Assembly: GCA_021234155.1 (NCBI GenBank)
Contig: JAJEKV010000410.1
Span: 1-64,000 of the forward strand
Length of the DNA: 64,000 nucleotides
Source: Isoetes taiwanensis
Lineage: Eukaryota; Streptophyta; Lycopodiopsida; Isoetales; Isoetaceae
Direction of reading: 5' to 3'
Shown here: in pieces, positions 12,401 through 20,786 of the stretch
How the letters are laid out: the number at the start of each line of letters is the position of its first letter
Position numbering within the stretch: position 1 is the first letter of the stretch
Notes under the pieces: generated by a model
The model's database searches: none
What the model was told of the DNA's origin: nothing
The model's input: the letters and a program-made list of their open reading frames with translations, nothing else
Made by a program: the position numbers and the translations under genes

Positions 12401-12960
12401 CAACCCTTCAACGCTTAAGAATGTAAATTTATAACGGCTCGGTGCTTTCGAATCGCATTTTATCATAAAAGCGAAAGGCCAAATCCGGTTCCCCAAGCTT
12501 GGCATGGGCATCAATAATTACCAAACCATTAAAGCCTCTACACATGCGCACATGCCCAAATCTGGTTTTATGCATTTTACGTATGAGGGCATATACAACT
12601 TCTACGGAAATCGGCATTCCATGTTGTTCGGATCACGAGTCAATGTCAATGTTGGAAATAGTGGCAAACCCCGGAACAACGTCTGAGAAATGCAAAACAA
12701 CCTTATTATCAATCCTTACCTCGTCAGCCAAAGCGGTTGGGCAAAAGCGATCTGTGAGCAATAGCTGACGGATGTTTTCCCTTTCCAAGTGCCCATATCG
12801 CAAGGTTCTCTGGATCCACGCTTCTACAACCTAGATATTACGCGTGACAAGGATGCAAGCAAGAATTGCTCCATTGTTGATAGCTTCCGCTCCTTCATAA
12901 GCATAGCTTCAACCCATTTGCTCTGTCCTCCACGAAATCGAAGGAAATTTGGCAACCCTA
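12400..12960 (-). pseudogene. Pentatricopeptide repeat (PPR) protein fragment
   Basis: On the minus strand, 12429-12617 reads through one PPR-like helix pair: G-L-V-I-I-D-A-H-A-K-L-G-E-P-D-L-A-F-R-F-Y-D-K-M is close to the PPR consensus Y-N-x-L-I-D-x-x-x-K-x-G-x-x-x-x-A-x-x-x-F-x-x-M. Further upstream on the same strand (about 12850-12960), W-V-E-A-M-L-M-K-E-R-K looks like another degraded repeat. PPR proteins bind organellar RNA. Stops and frame changes separate the pieces, and only one or two of the usual ten or more repeats remain. Confidence 0.5.
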
Positions 12961-13044
12961 ACCTTCACTTTCGAAAGCCCCTTTCCTACATGAACCCTAA
13001 AGCGGTGGACCTCGATGCTTGCATGTCAATAGATAATATCTAAT

Positions 13045-14365
13045 ATGAAACCATTACAAAACCATAGATAAATATGCCATTTAGATATAAGAATACCGTG
13101 TGCACTCTAGATGTCTTGATCGGTGGAGTGCATTTACCAATCGCCCATCAAATCATATGAAAAACCATAGAAAAAGCATTATAAAATACAAAAAACCCCC
13201 TGTTATTATGCTACATATTGAAAGTGAGTGTCTCCACGATTGAAAAAGAACAAATGGCATTTACAAATGGTAAATCTAATTTGCATGTTGCTTTCTTGAA
13301 GCCTTCATTTTGTGGGTATATTACTTAGTCCTTTTTCAATTTATAGAGTGCTATCCTTATAAGAACACCTTTGCATTTGTTGTTGGGCTAGCAGTGACAC
13401 AAAAGCTCCATTTGATATGCCTCATTCTCTCTCCTTTATGCTCCAATGTCCTTTTCAACTAAACCCAACATTCTCTATTGCATCTTTGCAATGTCCTTTT
13501 TCGACTCAATGCAGGCTTGGATTTTAATCAAGATAGGAAAATTTGGACCATTGTATATATTTGTAATTAACAAGATTGCGTATTAAGCGGAGAGCAAATC
13601 ATTTAACGAGGGGCAAAAAGGAATATTCCAAAAAGATTCCCTTTTTTCCAAAAAGGGGTAAAATGAGGTAAAAAAAAAAGTTGCATGAAATTCAATTTTG
13701 ACCCCCAAATGACTAGTTTTTTAGGTGGAATGAAAATATTGACCTTTTAAAGTGACACTTTTCAAAGCAAATAGAATGTTCTTGAGTATGTTTTTAGAAA
13801 ACTCTAATTTCAAAGGATAAAATATTTAACAAAAAATTGAAGTAAAGTCACATGGCAATCTTTGTAGTATTCTCAAAATTTGAAGATAAAATCTTCATAT
13901 TCACATACAAAATTTCGGTCTTTTCTAAGAACTCGATTATGTGCAAAAGTGTGAGGAGATGATGAAGGAGGGATCGAGGGCGTCATCATGTTCATTTATG
14001 CCATCCTCATCTCCTTCACTTCTTTTCTTCATCACTTTCGGGGAAGTCTTTGAGTTGTCTTCCTCATCACTATCAGCAGATGGTGAAGTATTGCCACCAC
14101 CACTCCTTCTTCATCCTCTTCCAAGTAATTACAAGCCTTTTTAAGCAAATTAGCAGTTTTTTAGGCGCGAGGCGATTGTCCGATTTCAATTTAAAATCAT
14201 AGCATAATATAGTCACATCATTCAAGTTCGACTCATCCCTACAACCCACTTTCTTAGACTTTCCCTTTTCCTTGACTTCTCATTTCTAATTCATACCTAC
14301 CTTCAAAAAGCATTTTACGAGCGTGTCACCGCCCGGTGAATCTTGAGTTTAGTTACTAAGCCTTC
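13045..14365. other. AT-rich intergenic stretch
   Basis: No protein homology is recognised. The 67-codon frame at 13941-14144 is serine-rich low complexity and not convincing. Poly-A and poly-T runs are frequent near 13.6 kb. Confidence 0.4.
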
Positions 14366-14369
14366 CTCC

Positions 14370-16558
14370 TTAACATTGTGTCAAGAACTTTTGCCATCCA
14401 AAAGGGTCGACCTTTGTCATCTTCCTCCTCGGTTGAAGAGCAATCAGCATACCTTTGGCAACGCGCGATATTGCCTTGAGGCTCATTCCCCCGTGCGGGT
14501 CCAAACATGACTCGGTCCTCGTCTTCCTCTGCTGGTGTAGCATTGCTTGGATTTGTTTGGTTGGGGTTGATGGAAGGTATCTTGCCCGGTTCTCTGCTAT
14601 CTTAGAGTTAGATTTTGTGTGACCCTTCTCGGTCAAGAAAGAAATTTCTCCACCACATTTGATCTTCTTCCCGAGAAGTACTTGAAGCCGAGAAATGCCA
14701 TTTTCAATGGCTTTAAGGATGTCTTTGCTTGGACTCCTTAGGATTTTTGAGAGGAAGTTGCTCAGCATGCTCTATGAGGCAATGGTCTGGAACAAATTTA
14801 AGGAAGTGCAATCCCTCTGATGGACTCCAATCCTTAGTTGTGGTGTACTTCTTCCCCTGTAAGAAGCTTTGCCCATCCTTCAAGTAGAACTTGATGTGAT
14901 ATTGAAAGGTAAGATCATTCAACTTGTTCACAGCCAGTTCTCTATATGAACGTTGAGGAAAAACAAACTCTCTAAAAGTCTGAGTCTCTTTAAGAAGCTT
15001 CGACCCTTTGGGCAGGAGTGTAAGAATCTTCAATGACTTGAACTAAAGTAGGAAGACAAAAGCTTTCTTCCTTCTAAGGCGCACAGAAAATCTGCTGAAC
15101 ATCTGGTCAATCAGATCATGGGTGTGCCCTACAAGTAAAACCTTAGCTCCACTAGCATAGCACAATAAGCAAAGAGTGTTTGATTCTTGTTCTCTCTTGT
15201 AGTGTTGTCAAGTTGCAAGTAGAGCACGGGTGGTAGTTGCTCTTGCTCGCACAGGACCTTATTAAGGATTGTAATTGTCAGGTTTGGGTCACCATGCAAG
15301 TTTGGATACGTCAAAAATACTTTGCACTTTAGACTTCCTTTAAAGACCATGGCTCCTACAAGGTGGACTTTAACAAAACATTCCTCTGGCACATCTTTTG
15401 GAATATTTAGGAAATGGGGTAGAGTTGTCTTTTTTTGATCCATTCCATCAATTACAATGGACATATATTCCAGTGGACGTTCGAGAGCTTTTTTTCTGTG
15501 TTTAGCGAGCTTTCTTCTCTCTGCTGCTTGTTGTTCACGATGTCTGGCAAGATTCTGTTGCATAATGTCTGTAAAAGAAATCAGGTTAAAACTTTTTCTT
15601 CAAAGCAAGTGTGGAGGACATGAGCTTACTTCTGTCGACCTCTGTCTTTGCAGTTTCTCGTTGACTTTTTAATTACAGACATCTCGAGCAAAACAGACAT
15701 TCTATGTCTCCTTGGAATTTTCACAAGGCCAAATTCACTTTTCCACGACCGGTGAAGTGTGAGTAAGAGATGTCTCTTTGAACCGCATGCATGTCTCTTT
15801 GTATTCTTTGAAGACGTCTTTTTTGTAATGTTGTCTGTGAGATGATACATGTTGCTATTAGGCAACTTCTCACATGTCTCTCTAAAATATTTCTCCATCC
15901 ATGTAACAGCAGCCAGGGCATGCATAGTTACAACTCTTCTTGGTCCACAGTGATCATCAATTGCTGGGTTTTTGTCCAGTCTTTTGTGTATTCGAGACAT
16001 TCTTGTGGACCCTAGACGGTGGACAACCATGAAGCATTTTTGGCGGACTTGTTCACGGGTTAATGTAGTGCAAGAAGGTGTTGCGGTCCTGGTCTTACAT
16101 GATAAGCTAAGTAGGCATTCAGTGCCAATGTCATTAAAAGCGTAGTTGTCTCTAAGCGCCGTAGTTTTGCCATGTTAAATCTGTTGATGCAACCCAAAGA
16201 GCAGCATTTAGTTCTCGTGAGTCTTCTCATTTCTGCTCATCCATAAGGTTTCTTCTTCTTACAGAGGAGCATGCTCTCAAACTAAAATCCACCTTGAATT
16301 TCTTTGTAGATTGGCTGGAGAATATGTAATCTCCTTGTTCCTCGTTGGTGTCATCATCTTCTTGGTGTCATCATCTTTCGATGAAACTTCTACTCTAAGG
16401 GTAACCTCCTCTGTCACGATTGGTGTATTTGTAGAGGAAAAGCAGACCACGTGAAGTTGTTCTAAAAGGCGGTAGTACAATGTTAAAGGATGGTGAAGGC
16501 CCATAAGAGGTTGTGGCATCACCGTTCTTGTACCATCTTGAAAAAGGAGTTCTTGCAA
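14370..16558 (-). pseudogene. Broken DUF7869-like gene, probably transposon-encoded
   Basis: Reading from 16558 down to 14370, minus-strand pieces line up in the order of a widespread eukaryotic family of unknown function that ends in a DUF7869-type domain. The N-terminal part (16558-16277) is low complexity. Next come a helical block with T-W-M-E-K-Y-F-R-E-T-C-E-K-L-P (about 15900) and N-M-Y-H-L-T-D-N-I-T-K-K (about 15850). F-H-R-S-W-K-S-E-F-G-L-V-K-I-P follows near 15740; this is the segment that usually precedes a C-x-x-C pair, which is lost here. The core (15563-15050) and a C-terminal tail (15033-14370) complete it. Four to five frame breaks occur. The family's repetitive distribution suggests a transposon protein, which is inference. 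It lies divergently about 1.2 kb from the ParB-methyltransferase gene. Confidence 0.65.
15050..15563 (-). pseudogene. RNase H-like core of the DUF7869-like protein
   Basis: A 144-codon open frame (15563-15129) encodes I-V-I-D-G-M-D-Q-K-K-T about 35 codons in, then V-H-L-V-G-A-M-V-F. Later come N-L-T-I-T-I-L and Y-L-Q-L-D-N-T-T-R-E-N-K-N. Just after its stop, in another frame (15126-15080), G-H-T-H-D-L-I-D-Q-M-F-S-R-F-S follows. The spaced acidic residues (D in IVIDG, D-N in LDN, H-D in GHTHD) suggest a D/D/D-type metal site of an RNase H-like fold. That catalytic reading is inference. The motif order itself is diagnostic of the family as I know it. Confidence 0.75.
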
Positions 16559-16559
16559 A

Positions 16560-17440
16560 CATCTCCTTTAGAGATTGGATCGAATTGCAAATCCATGTGT
16601 CACAACCGCTTGTGTGAAGAGGAGTACATGCCGCAAAGATCGCCCCTCATTTGTAGTGAAGTCCCCGTGAGAGAAATTGTAGTGAATGTCACAATCTTCT
16701 ATGTTTTACGTATATTTGCACTAAGGGGGCTTAAACTACAAGGGGGAGTAGCTTGTTCTTGAGCACCGTTGTTGTGGAGCATGTGTAGGTCGGGGATGGA
16801 ACGAAGGGTGGTGGCAAACATGTCCGAACTGGTGGTGATGCTTTGGAAGGAGATCTCGTTGTCACGCCTCACCGGACTTGGTGACGGTTGGAAGGGTGGT
16901 GGAAGTGCATTACGCGCTGGACTTGGTGTCTTTTTCGAGAAGCAACAACGATGAATTAGAGGTAGGAGTCTGGAGAATACCGCTCTTAAGAAAAAGAGCG
17001 TTGTTCCAGCGTGTCCTCGGAACTAGAAGAGCTTGAGACAACGAAAGGTGGTGGAAGTTTGTTCCACGAAGCGGTTTGTCATCTTAACAACTGCAAAGCA
17101 ATTAGATTTGAGAAATGTTCTCTACTGCAGAGCTTTTCTTATTCCCAAATACAAGGCCACCTAGTACAAGTAGAAGTTTCCGTAACAATTAAGTGAAAGG
17201 CAAACTAAATGCTATTCAGGAATACACTCGAGCAAGTAAAGCTAAATGTATTCTACTTCACATAGAATAATGAGCAAGACAAAACCGTACCTTTAAAAGG
17301 AAATTTTGGTGCCTTGAGTTCGTATTCCGTCTCTCGGCTCAAGTCGCCAGCGCCAGCGCCTCGAATATAATATTCGAGATCGTATTCGATCCGCATAGGA
17401 AGACATGGACGGTGAGCAATAAAAGTACAACGCATAATCA
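16560..17440. other. Divergent intergenic region
   Basis: This separates the minus-strand DUF7869-like gene from the plus-strand ParB-methyltransferase gene. Plus-strand frames (16490-16762, 16769-16954, 17011-17196) are rich in G and show no known domain. A shared or bidirectional promoter could lie here, but no clear TATA or Inr pair was identified. Palindromic elements begin at its right side (17212, 17362). Confidence 0.4.
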
Positions 17441-17550
17441 TTTCTAAGTTCATTCCTTATTCGGAATACACTTCCTCACGTGGAAGGCGGAAGTGTATTC
17501 GAATACACTTTCCTTCCTGCCTTGAAGCCAAAGTGTATTCGAATACACTT
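17212..17550. repeat. Cluster of TATTC/GAATA palindromes upstream of the ParB-MTase gene
   Basis: Palindromes lie at 17212-17226 (TATTC-AG-GAATA), 17362-17378 (TCGAATATAATATTCGA), 17458-17471 (TATTC-G-GAATA), 17491-17510 and 17531-17550. The last two are identical perfect 20-mers, AAGTGTATTCGAATACACTT. They share the half site GTATTC with the array at 19521-19933 and with single copies at 17721, 19174, 20665 and 20703. Elsewhere in the window I see isolated half sites only. Confidence 0.8.
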
Positions 17551-17789
17551 TCATGACTTTAGGTTTTAAAAGAACAATTATGTCGACTTTTCTCGTGTAT
17601 TTTAGGCTTTAATTCCGCTTTTTAGACTTGTTTTAGCCTGTTTTTTTGTCAAGAACGCATTGTTGTTTTGGCCTTTTTGTCCTGTTTTTGTACTCTTTTT
17701 GTCTTTTGTTTAAGGCTATTTGTATTCTGGAATAGTTTTATGCCAGTGTTTTATCTAAAAAAGTCGTGTTTACACACAATGTGTACAGG

Positions 17790-18153
17790 CAAGACGACAG
17801 CAAGAAACATCAGAAGAAGCCCATCAAGTTTTCCCAGAAACCGCATCCACAGAGAAGGGTTGAAGACGATGCTGCGCCTGCGATTTACGAAAACTATCAA
17901 ACGCAGTGGTTCTTCACAAGGGGAACATCTGGAAAGTACAGCACCCTTACTTTCTTGCATGTTTGTCGGAGTCCTGGGTCTAAAAGGTACGATGACAGAG
18001 AGTTTGTCTGCATGGGCACCATACAAGCTGTTAGTGAAATAACTGGGGAGTCGGGACAACGAGGCAGACTATCCTTTGCGACATCCCAAGGATTTATTCA
18101 TGTTGATGAAGCCTACTTTAGATTGGTCAAAGTGAACCCACCTGCAATTTACA
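17790..18153 (+). pseudogene. ParB-MTase gene, N-terminal exon
   Basis: An acceptor-like ACAG precedes 17790 and a GTATGT donor follows 18153. The open frame (part of an ATG-started frame at 17766-18311) encodes a lysine-rich start, then a compact domain with W-F-F-T-R-G-T-S-G-K-Y-S-T-L-T-F-L-H and R-E-F-V-C-M-G-T-I-Q-A-V, ending in F-I-H-V-D-E-A-Y-F-R-L-V-K. I do not recognise the fold. It could be a DNA-reading or target-recognition module. The acceptor that rejoins the linker frame after 18153 is unclear. Confidence 0.5.
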
Positions 18154-18342
18154 GGTATGTTTCTCACTACATCAACAAAGAGAACGCCTGCGCATTGCCA
18201 TTATCAACGCCGTCCAAGCAAGCACCGAGGCGAAGACTTAGCCCACAACGAAGTCGAGCAGGGGGAAGAGGAAGATCACTTGAGTCCATCGGGGAGTCCA
18301 TGGTCTCATGAAAGAAAAAGCCCATCGTGGTCGGAAGAGTAG

Positions 18343-19161
18343 CCACCATTACCACCGCCAAAGAAGCAGAGGCAAACCATAGCCGCTAAAGAGCCTAAAA
18401 AAGGGAAAACGGCTTTAATTGCAACAGAAGATGCTCCTGATGAACCCAAGAAGAAGAAGGGGAAGGGCAAAGCACCTGGTGTCGCCATCAAAGAAAAAAG
18501 GGTTGATAAAACATCTGAGAAAATGGAAGAGATTAACCTGCACAAGTTTGTGCAAGGTGTCATTTATTTGCCAATCACATCAATGAAGCTTCCACCGAAA
18601 AATGAAGCTGGTGAGAGGCCACTTCAGGTTCGCAAGATTTATGCCGATCACTTGAGGAACCTGAAGGACATAATAAGGAGCAATCCAAATGCTCATGTGG
18701 CCCCAATAGTTGTCCTTGTTGACAGGGAGCAGTGCAAAACCCCCCAGGACTATGACAAAGAAAACGCTGACACCTACACTCACTACGTCTTGGGAGGAAA
18801 TCATAGATTCAAGGCAAGAAGGCAACTTTACAAAGAGAAGAAGAACCCAAGGTACCTCTCCGTCCTCTGCGCTGTTTACTGTGGTCTTACCGATGAAGAA
18901 GCAAAAATCGTTGCCAACACTCACAATGCTGACAACGAGTACAAACTGAAGATGAGCTTCGTCGACAAGATCCGGTTTATGCACAGGGACTACATAATTT
19001 TTAAGAAAAAGTACGGTGAGGACCTAAAGAAGCCAGCTTTTTCCTTGGAGCTGAAGGAGGCGTGTGCCATTGAATGCTGCCTGAAATATGACGAGGCCAA
19101 TAAAAGGCAGTCTCTTATTGGCCACGATAACTGGTTCCAGTTAGCTTTTAGAGATGGCAAG
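18343..19161 (+). CDS. ParB-like domain exon with basic linker
   Basis: The open frame runs without a stop from 18343 to the splice donor G|GTAAGC at 19161/19162 (ATG at 18523). It begins with a P/K-rich linker (P-P-P-K-K-Q-R, K-K-K-K-G-K-G-K), a possible nuclear localisation signal. The ParB/sulfiredoxin-like fold follows: V-A-P-I-V-V-L-V-D-R-E-Q, the box II-like G-G-N-H-R-F-K-A-R-R-Q-L, V-L-C-A-V-Y-C, and G-L-T-D-E-E-A-K-I-V-A-N-T-H-N. These correspond to P-I-x-V, G-E-R/H-R-x-R-A, and the L-T-D-E-E-A-x-x-x-A-x-x-x-N step of ParB. A helical, lysine-rich tail of about 80 residues follows. ParB-N domains bind or hydrolyse CTP and act with DNA-binding partners. Here function is inferred only. 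Confidence 0.75.
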
Positions 19162-19224
19162 GTAAGCACAAAACGTATTCCAGAATAGCAAATCAACTAT
19201 CTGACATGAAATCTTCTTGAACAG

Positions 19225-19458
19225 ATTTGGGAACTCCAGGATGAGATATTTACAATGTTCGAACGAGGGGAGTTAAAGAGCAAGGACAAAGAGACAGCCA
19301 AGAAGAAAACCTCCGACGTGCCCAAAAAAGAAATGACCATTACCGTCTGGCGTGAAATGCAGGGCTTCTCCGACACAGAGCTTCTGGAGCAACTACTCCA
19401 AAAAGTTGTCGATAAGGAGTTTAGCCTAGAAGAAATGTCAAAGGAATTGCACAAGTGA
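19225..19458 (+). CDS. ParB-MTase gene, helical exon
   Basis: The intron 19162-19224 (63 bp, GTAAGC...ACAG) contains one palindrome copy (ATTCCAGAAT). It joins in phase 0 to I-W-E-L-Q-D-E-I-F-T-M-F, giving continuous coding. The exon is charged and helical (E-L-K-S-K-D-K-E-T-A-K-K-K) and ends in M-S-K-E-L-H-K. The frame then meets TGA, but GTGAGA overlapping it (near 19455) is a plausible donor, in which case the palindrome array at 19521-19933 lies within the next intron. Confidence 0.6.
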   Translation: MWELQDEIFTMFERGELKSKDKETAKKKTSDVPKKEMTITVWREMQGFSDTELLEQLLQKVVDKEFSLEEMSKELHK

Positions 19459-19520
19459 GATTTCTGACACAAACTTTACTATTTGGATGTTAAAGTCCCA
19501 GAAACATTGGTGTAGAAAGT

Positions 19521-19933
19521 TTATTCCAGAATACACATGGCTTCTTCTAGAAAAGCATTGTGTATTCCGGAATACACATTGCTTTTCTAGAAGAAGCCAT
19601 GTGTATTCCAGAATACACATGGCTTCTTCTTGAAAAGCAATATGTATTCCGGAATACACATGGCTTCCTTCAGAGAAGCAATGTGTATTCTGGAATACAC
19701 ATGGCTTCTTCTAGAAAAGCAATGTGTATTCCGGAATACACAATGCTTTTCTAGAAGAAGCCATGTATATTCCAGAATACACCTGCCTTCCTTCAGAGGA
19801 GCAATGTGTATTCCGGAATACACATTGCTTTTCTAAAGATAAGCAATGAGTGTATCCTGGAACACAAATATTTTCTGCATATTGTTTCAAGGAAGCAACA
19901 CCAGTTGACCATTTTGTATTCCGGAATACAAAA
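19521..19933. repeat. Array of ~20-bp palindromes at ~40-bp spacing
   Basis: Ten copies of TGTGTATTCCGGAATACACA or close variants begin at about 19521, 19559, 19599, 19641, 19682, 19723, 19764, 19805, 19849 and 19914. The first eight are spaced about 40 bp apart. The spacers are one ~22-bp sequence (GGCTTCTTCTAGAAAAGCA) that occurs in both orientations, so the array is itself built of inverted units. Exact copies keep a central CCGG. Variants carry CCAG, CTGG or CCTGG. The array probably lies in an intron of the ParB-methyltransferase gene. It is not a CRISPR: the spacers are repeated and the host is eukaryotic. Confidence 0.9.
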
Positions 19934-20013
19934 TAGTTTGACTTTGATTTGTTTTCCTTCTGCTTTGCCTTGTCTCTTACTTTTCAACTAAATGTTTCCT
20001 TAACGTCTTGCAG

Positions 20014-20147
20014 CCAAAAAAACGTCATAACATGTCAAACATGTTTGATGGAGCAGCTTAACGTCGAGAAAAAGGTGCAAGGAACTCTACCCAATAGCCA
20101 CTTCCGACGAGCGCATTGTGCAATATGCACCAAATTTTGAGGGCTGG
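20014..20147 (+). pseudogene. ParB-MTase gene, linker exon
   Basis: The exon is bounded by TTGCAG at 20008-20013 and GTAAGT at 20148. The useful frame gives E-L-Y-P-I-A-T-S-D-E-R-I-V-Q-Y-A-P-N-F-E-G-W and connects in phase 0 to the next exon through a 56-bp intron (20148-20203, ending TTCCAG). Its first third lacks a clean frame, so one or two indels are likely. Confidence 0.5.
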
Positions 20148-20203
20148 GTAAGTGCTCTGCAAATTCCTCTTCTCTGCATAAACGTGTTCTGTTTTCCTTC
20201 CAG

Positions 20204-20656
20204 AGCAAGAAGAAAAACAAAGACCTTCCCGAGGGCTTCATTGCATTTGGTTAGAACAGCAAGGGAAGAGAGGTCGTTAGCTGAAAGAAGAACTGTTGAG
20301 CCAGAATAATCCGACTACGAAAGATTTTGCATGTTTGATCAAAACAATCTATTTTCGATCATTCATGGCGATTTTGCATGTTTGACCTTATTTTCGGATT
20401 CGGTTAAGGAACAGGACTTTACTTTGTTTATTGCTGATCTTTCCTACGCGTTTAAGCTTAAAGACAGCAGATACGATGACCAGCCCTTTAAATTTTCAGA
20501 GTTTAATGCTTTCATTGATGGAATCAAGCAGATTACAACGGCCAAACATTGGCATTTAGTTACGTTCCATTCGAGCATGCAGGCTGGCTTGGTAGAATCA
20601 GCTTTCAAAAACCATTTTGGTTCTCCAGTTCAGGCAGGATATGAAAACCTTGTTTG
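20204..20656 (+). pseudogene. Methyltransferase N-terminal half (motif IV region)
   Basis: The exon starts S-K-K-K-N-K-D-L-P-E-G-F, shifts frame near 20245, and passes a TAA near 20310. It then runs open as F-S-I-I-H-G-D-F-A-C-L, a hydrophobic strand ending I-A-D-L-S-Y-A-F, F-I-D-G-I-K-Q-I-T-T and H-W-H-L-V-T-F-H-S-S. I-I-H-G-D plus A-D-x-x-Y is the motif IV region of beta-class N6-adenine/N4-cytosine methyltransferases. The canonical D-P-P-Y is D-L-S-Y here, so activity is doubtful. The final codon (W) is split over the intron 20657-20786, which carries two more palindromes. Confidence 0.7.
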
Positions 20657-20662
20657 GTAAGT

Positions 20663-20718
20663 CTTATTCCAGAATACATTTACTTTCTTCTTTGATTACG
20701 TCGTGTATTCCGGAATAG
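20663..20718. repeat. Two further palindromes in the MTase intron
   Basis: TTATTCCAGAATACA (about 20664-20678) and GTGTATTCCGGAATAG (about 20703-20718) lie in the 130-bp intron between the two methyltransferase exons. They belong to the family of the main array. Confidence 0.8.
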
Positions 20719-20786
20719 TGTTTCCTGTTTCTAGTTTTCGAAGTGTTTTCTTGTTTTTGCAAACATCACCTTAAATGTTTCACTAG

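Noticed and set aside
17668-18042. 124-codon ORF beginning M-A-F-L-S-C-F-C as a signal-peptide protein
   Set aside because: It overlaps in another frame the better-supported N-terminal exon of the ParB-MTase gene, and its hydrophobic start comes from a T-rich intron or 5' flank.
19521-19850. CRISPR-like regular repeat-spacer array
   Set aside because: The spacers are one repeated sequence in both orientations, the repeats are full palindromes, and the context is eukaryotic with introns.
19438-19987. Overlapping ORFs on both strands with repeated M-Y-S-G-I-H peptides
   Set aside because: They are by-products of the palindrome array read in all frames; the identical peptide on both strands follows from the symmetry of the DNA.
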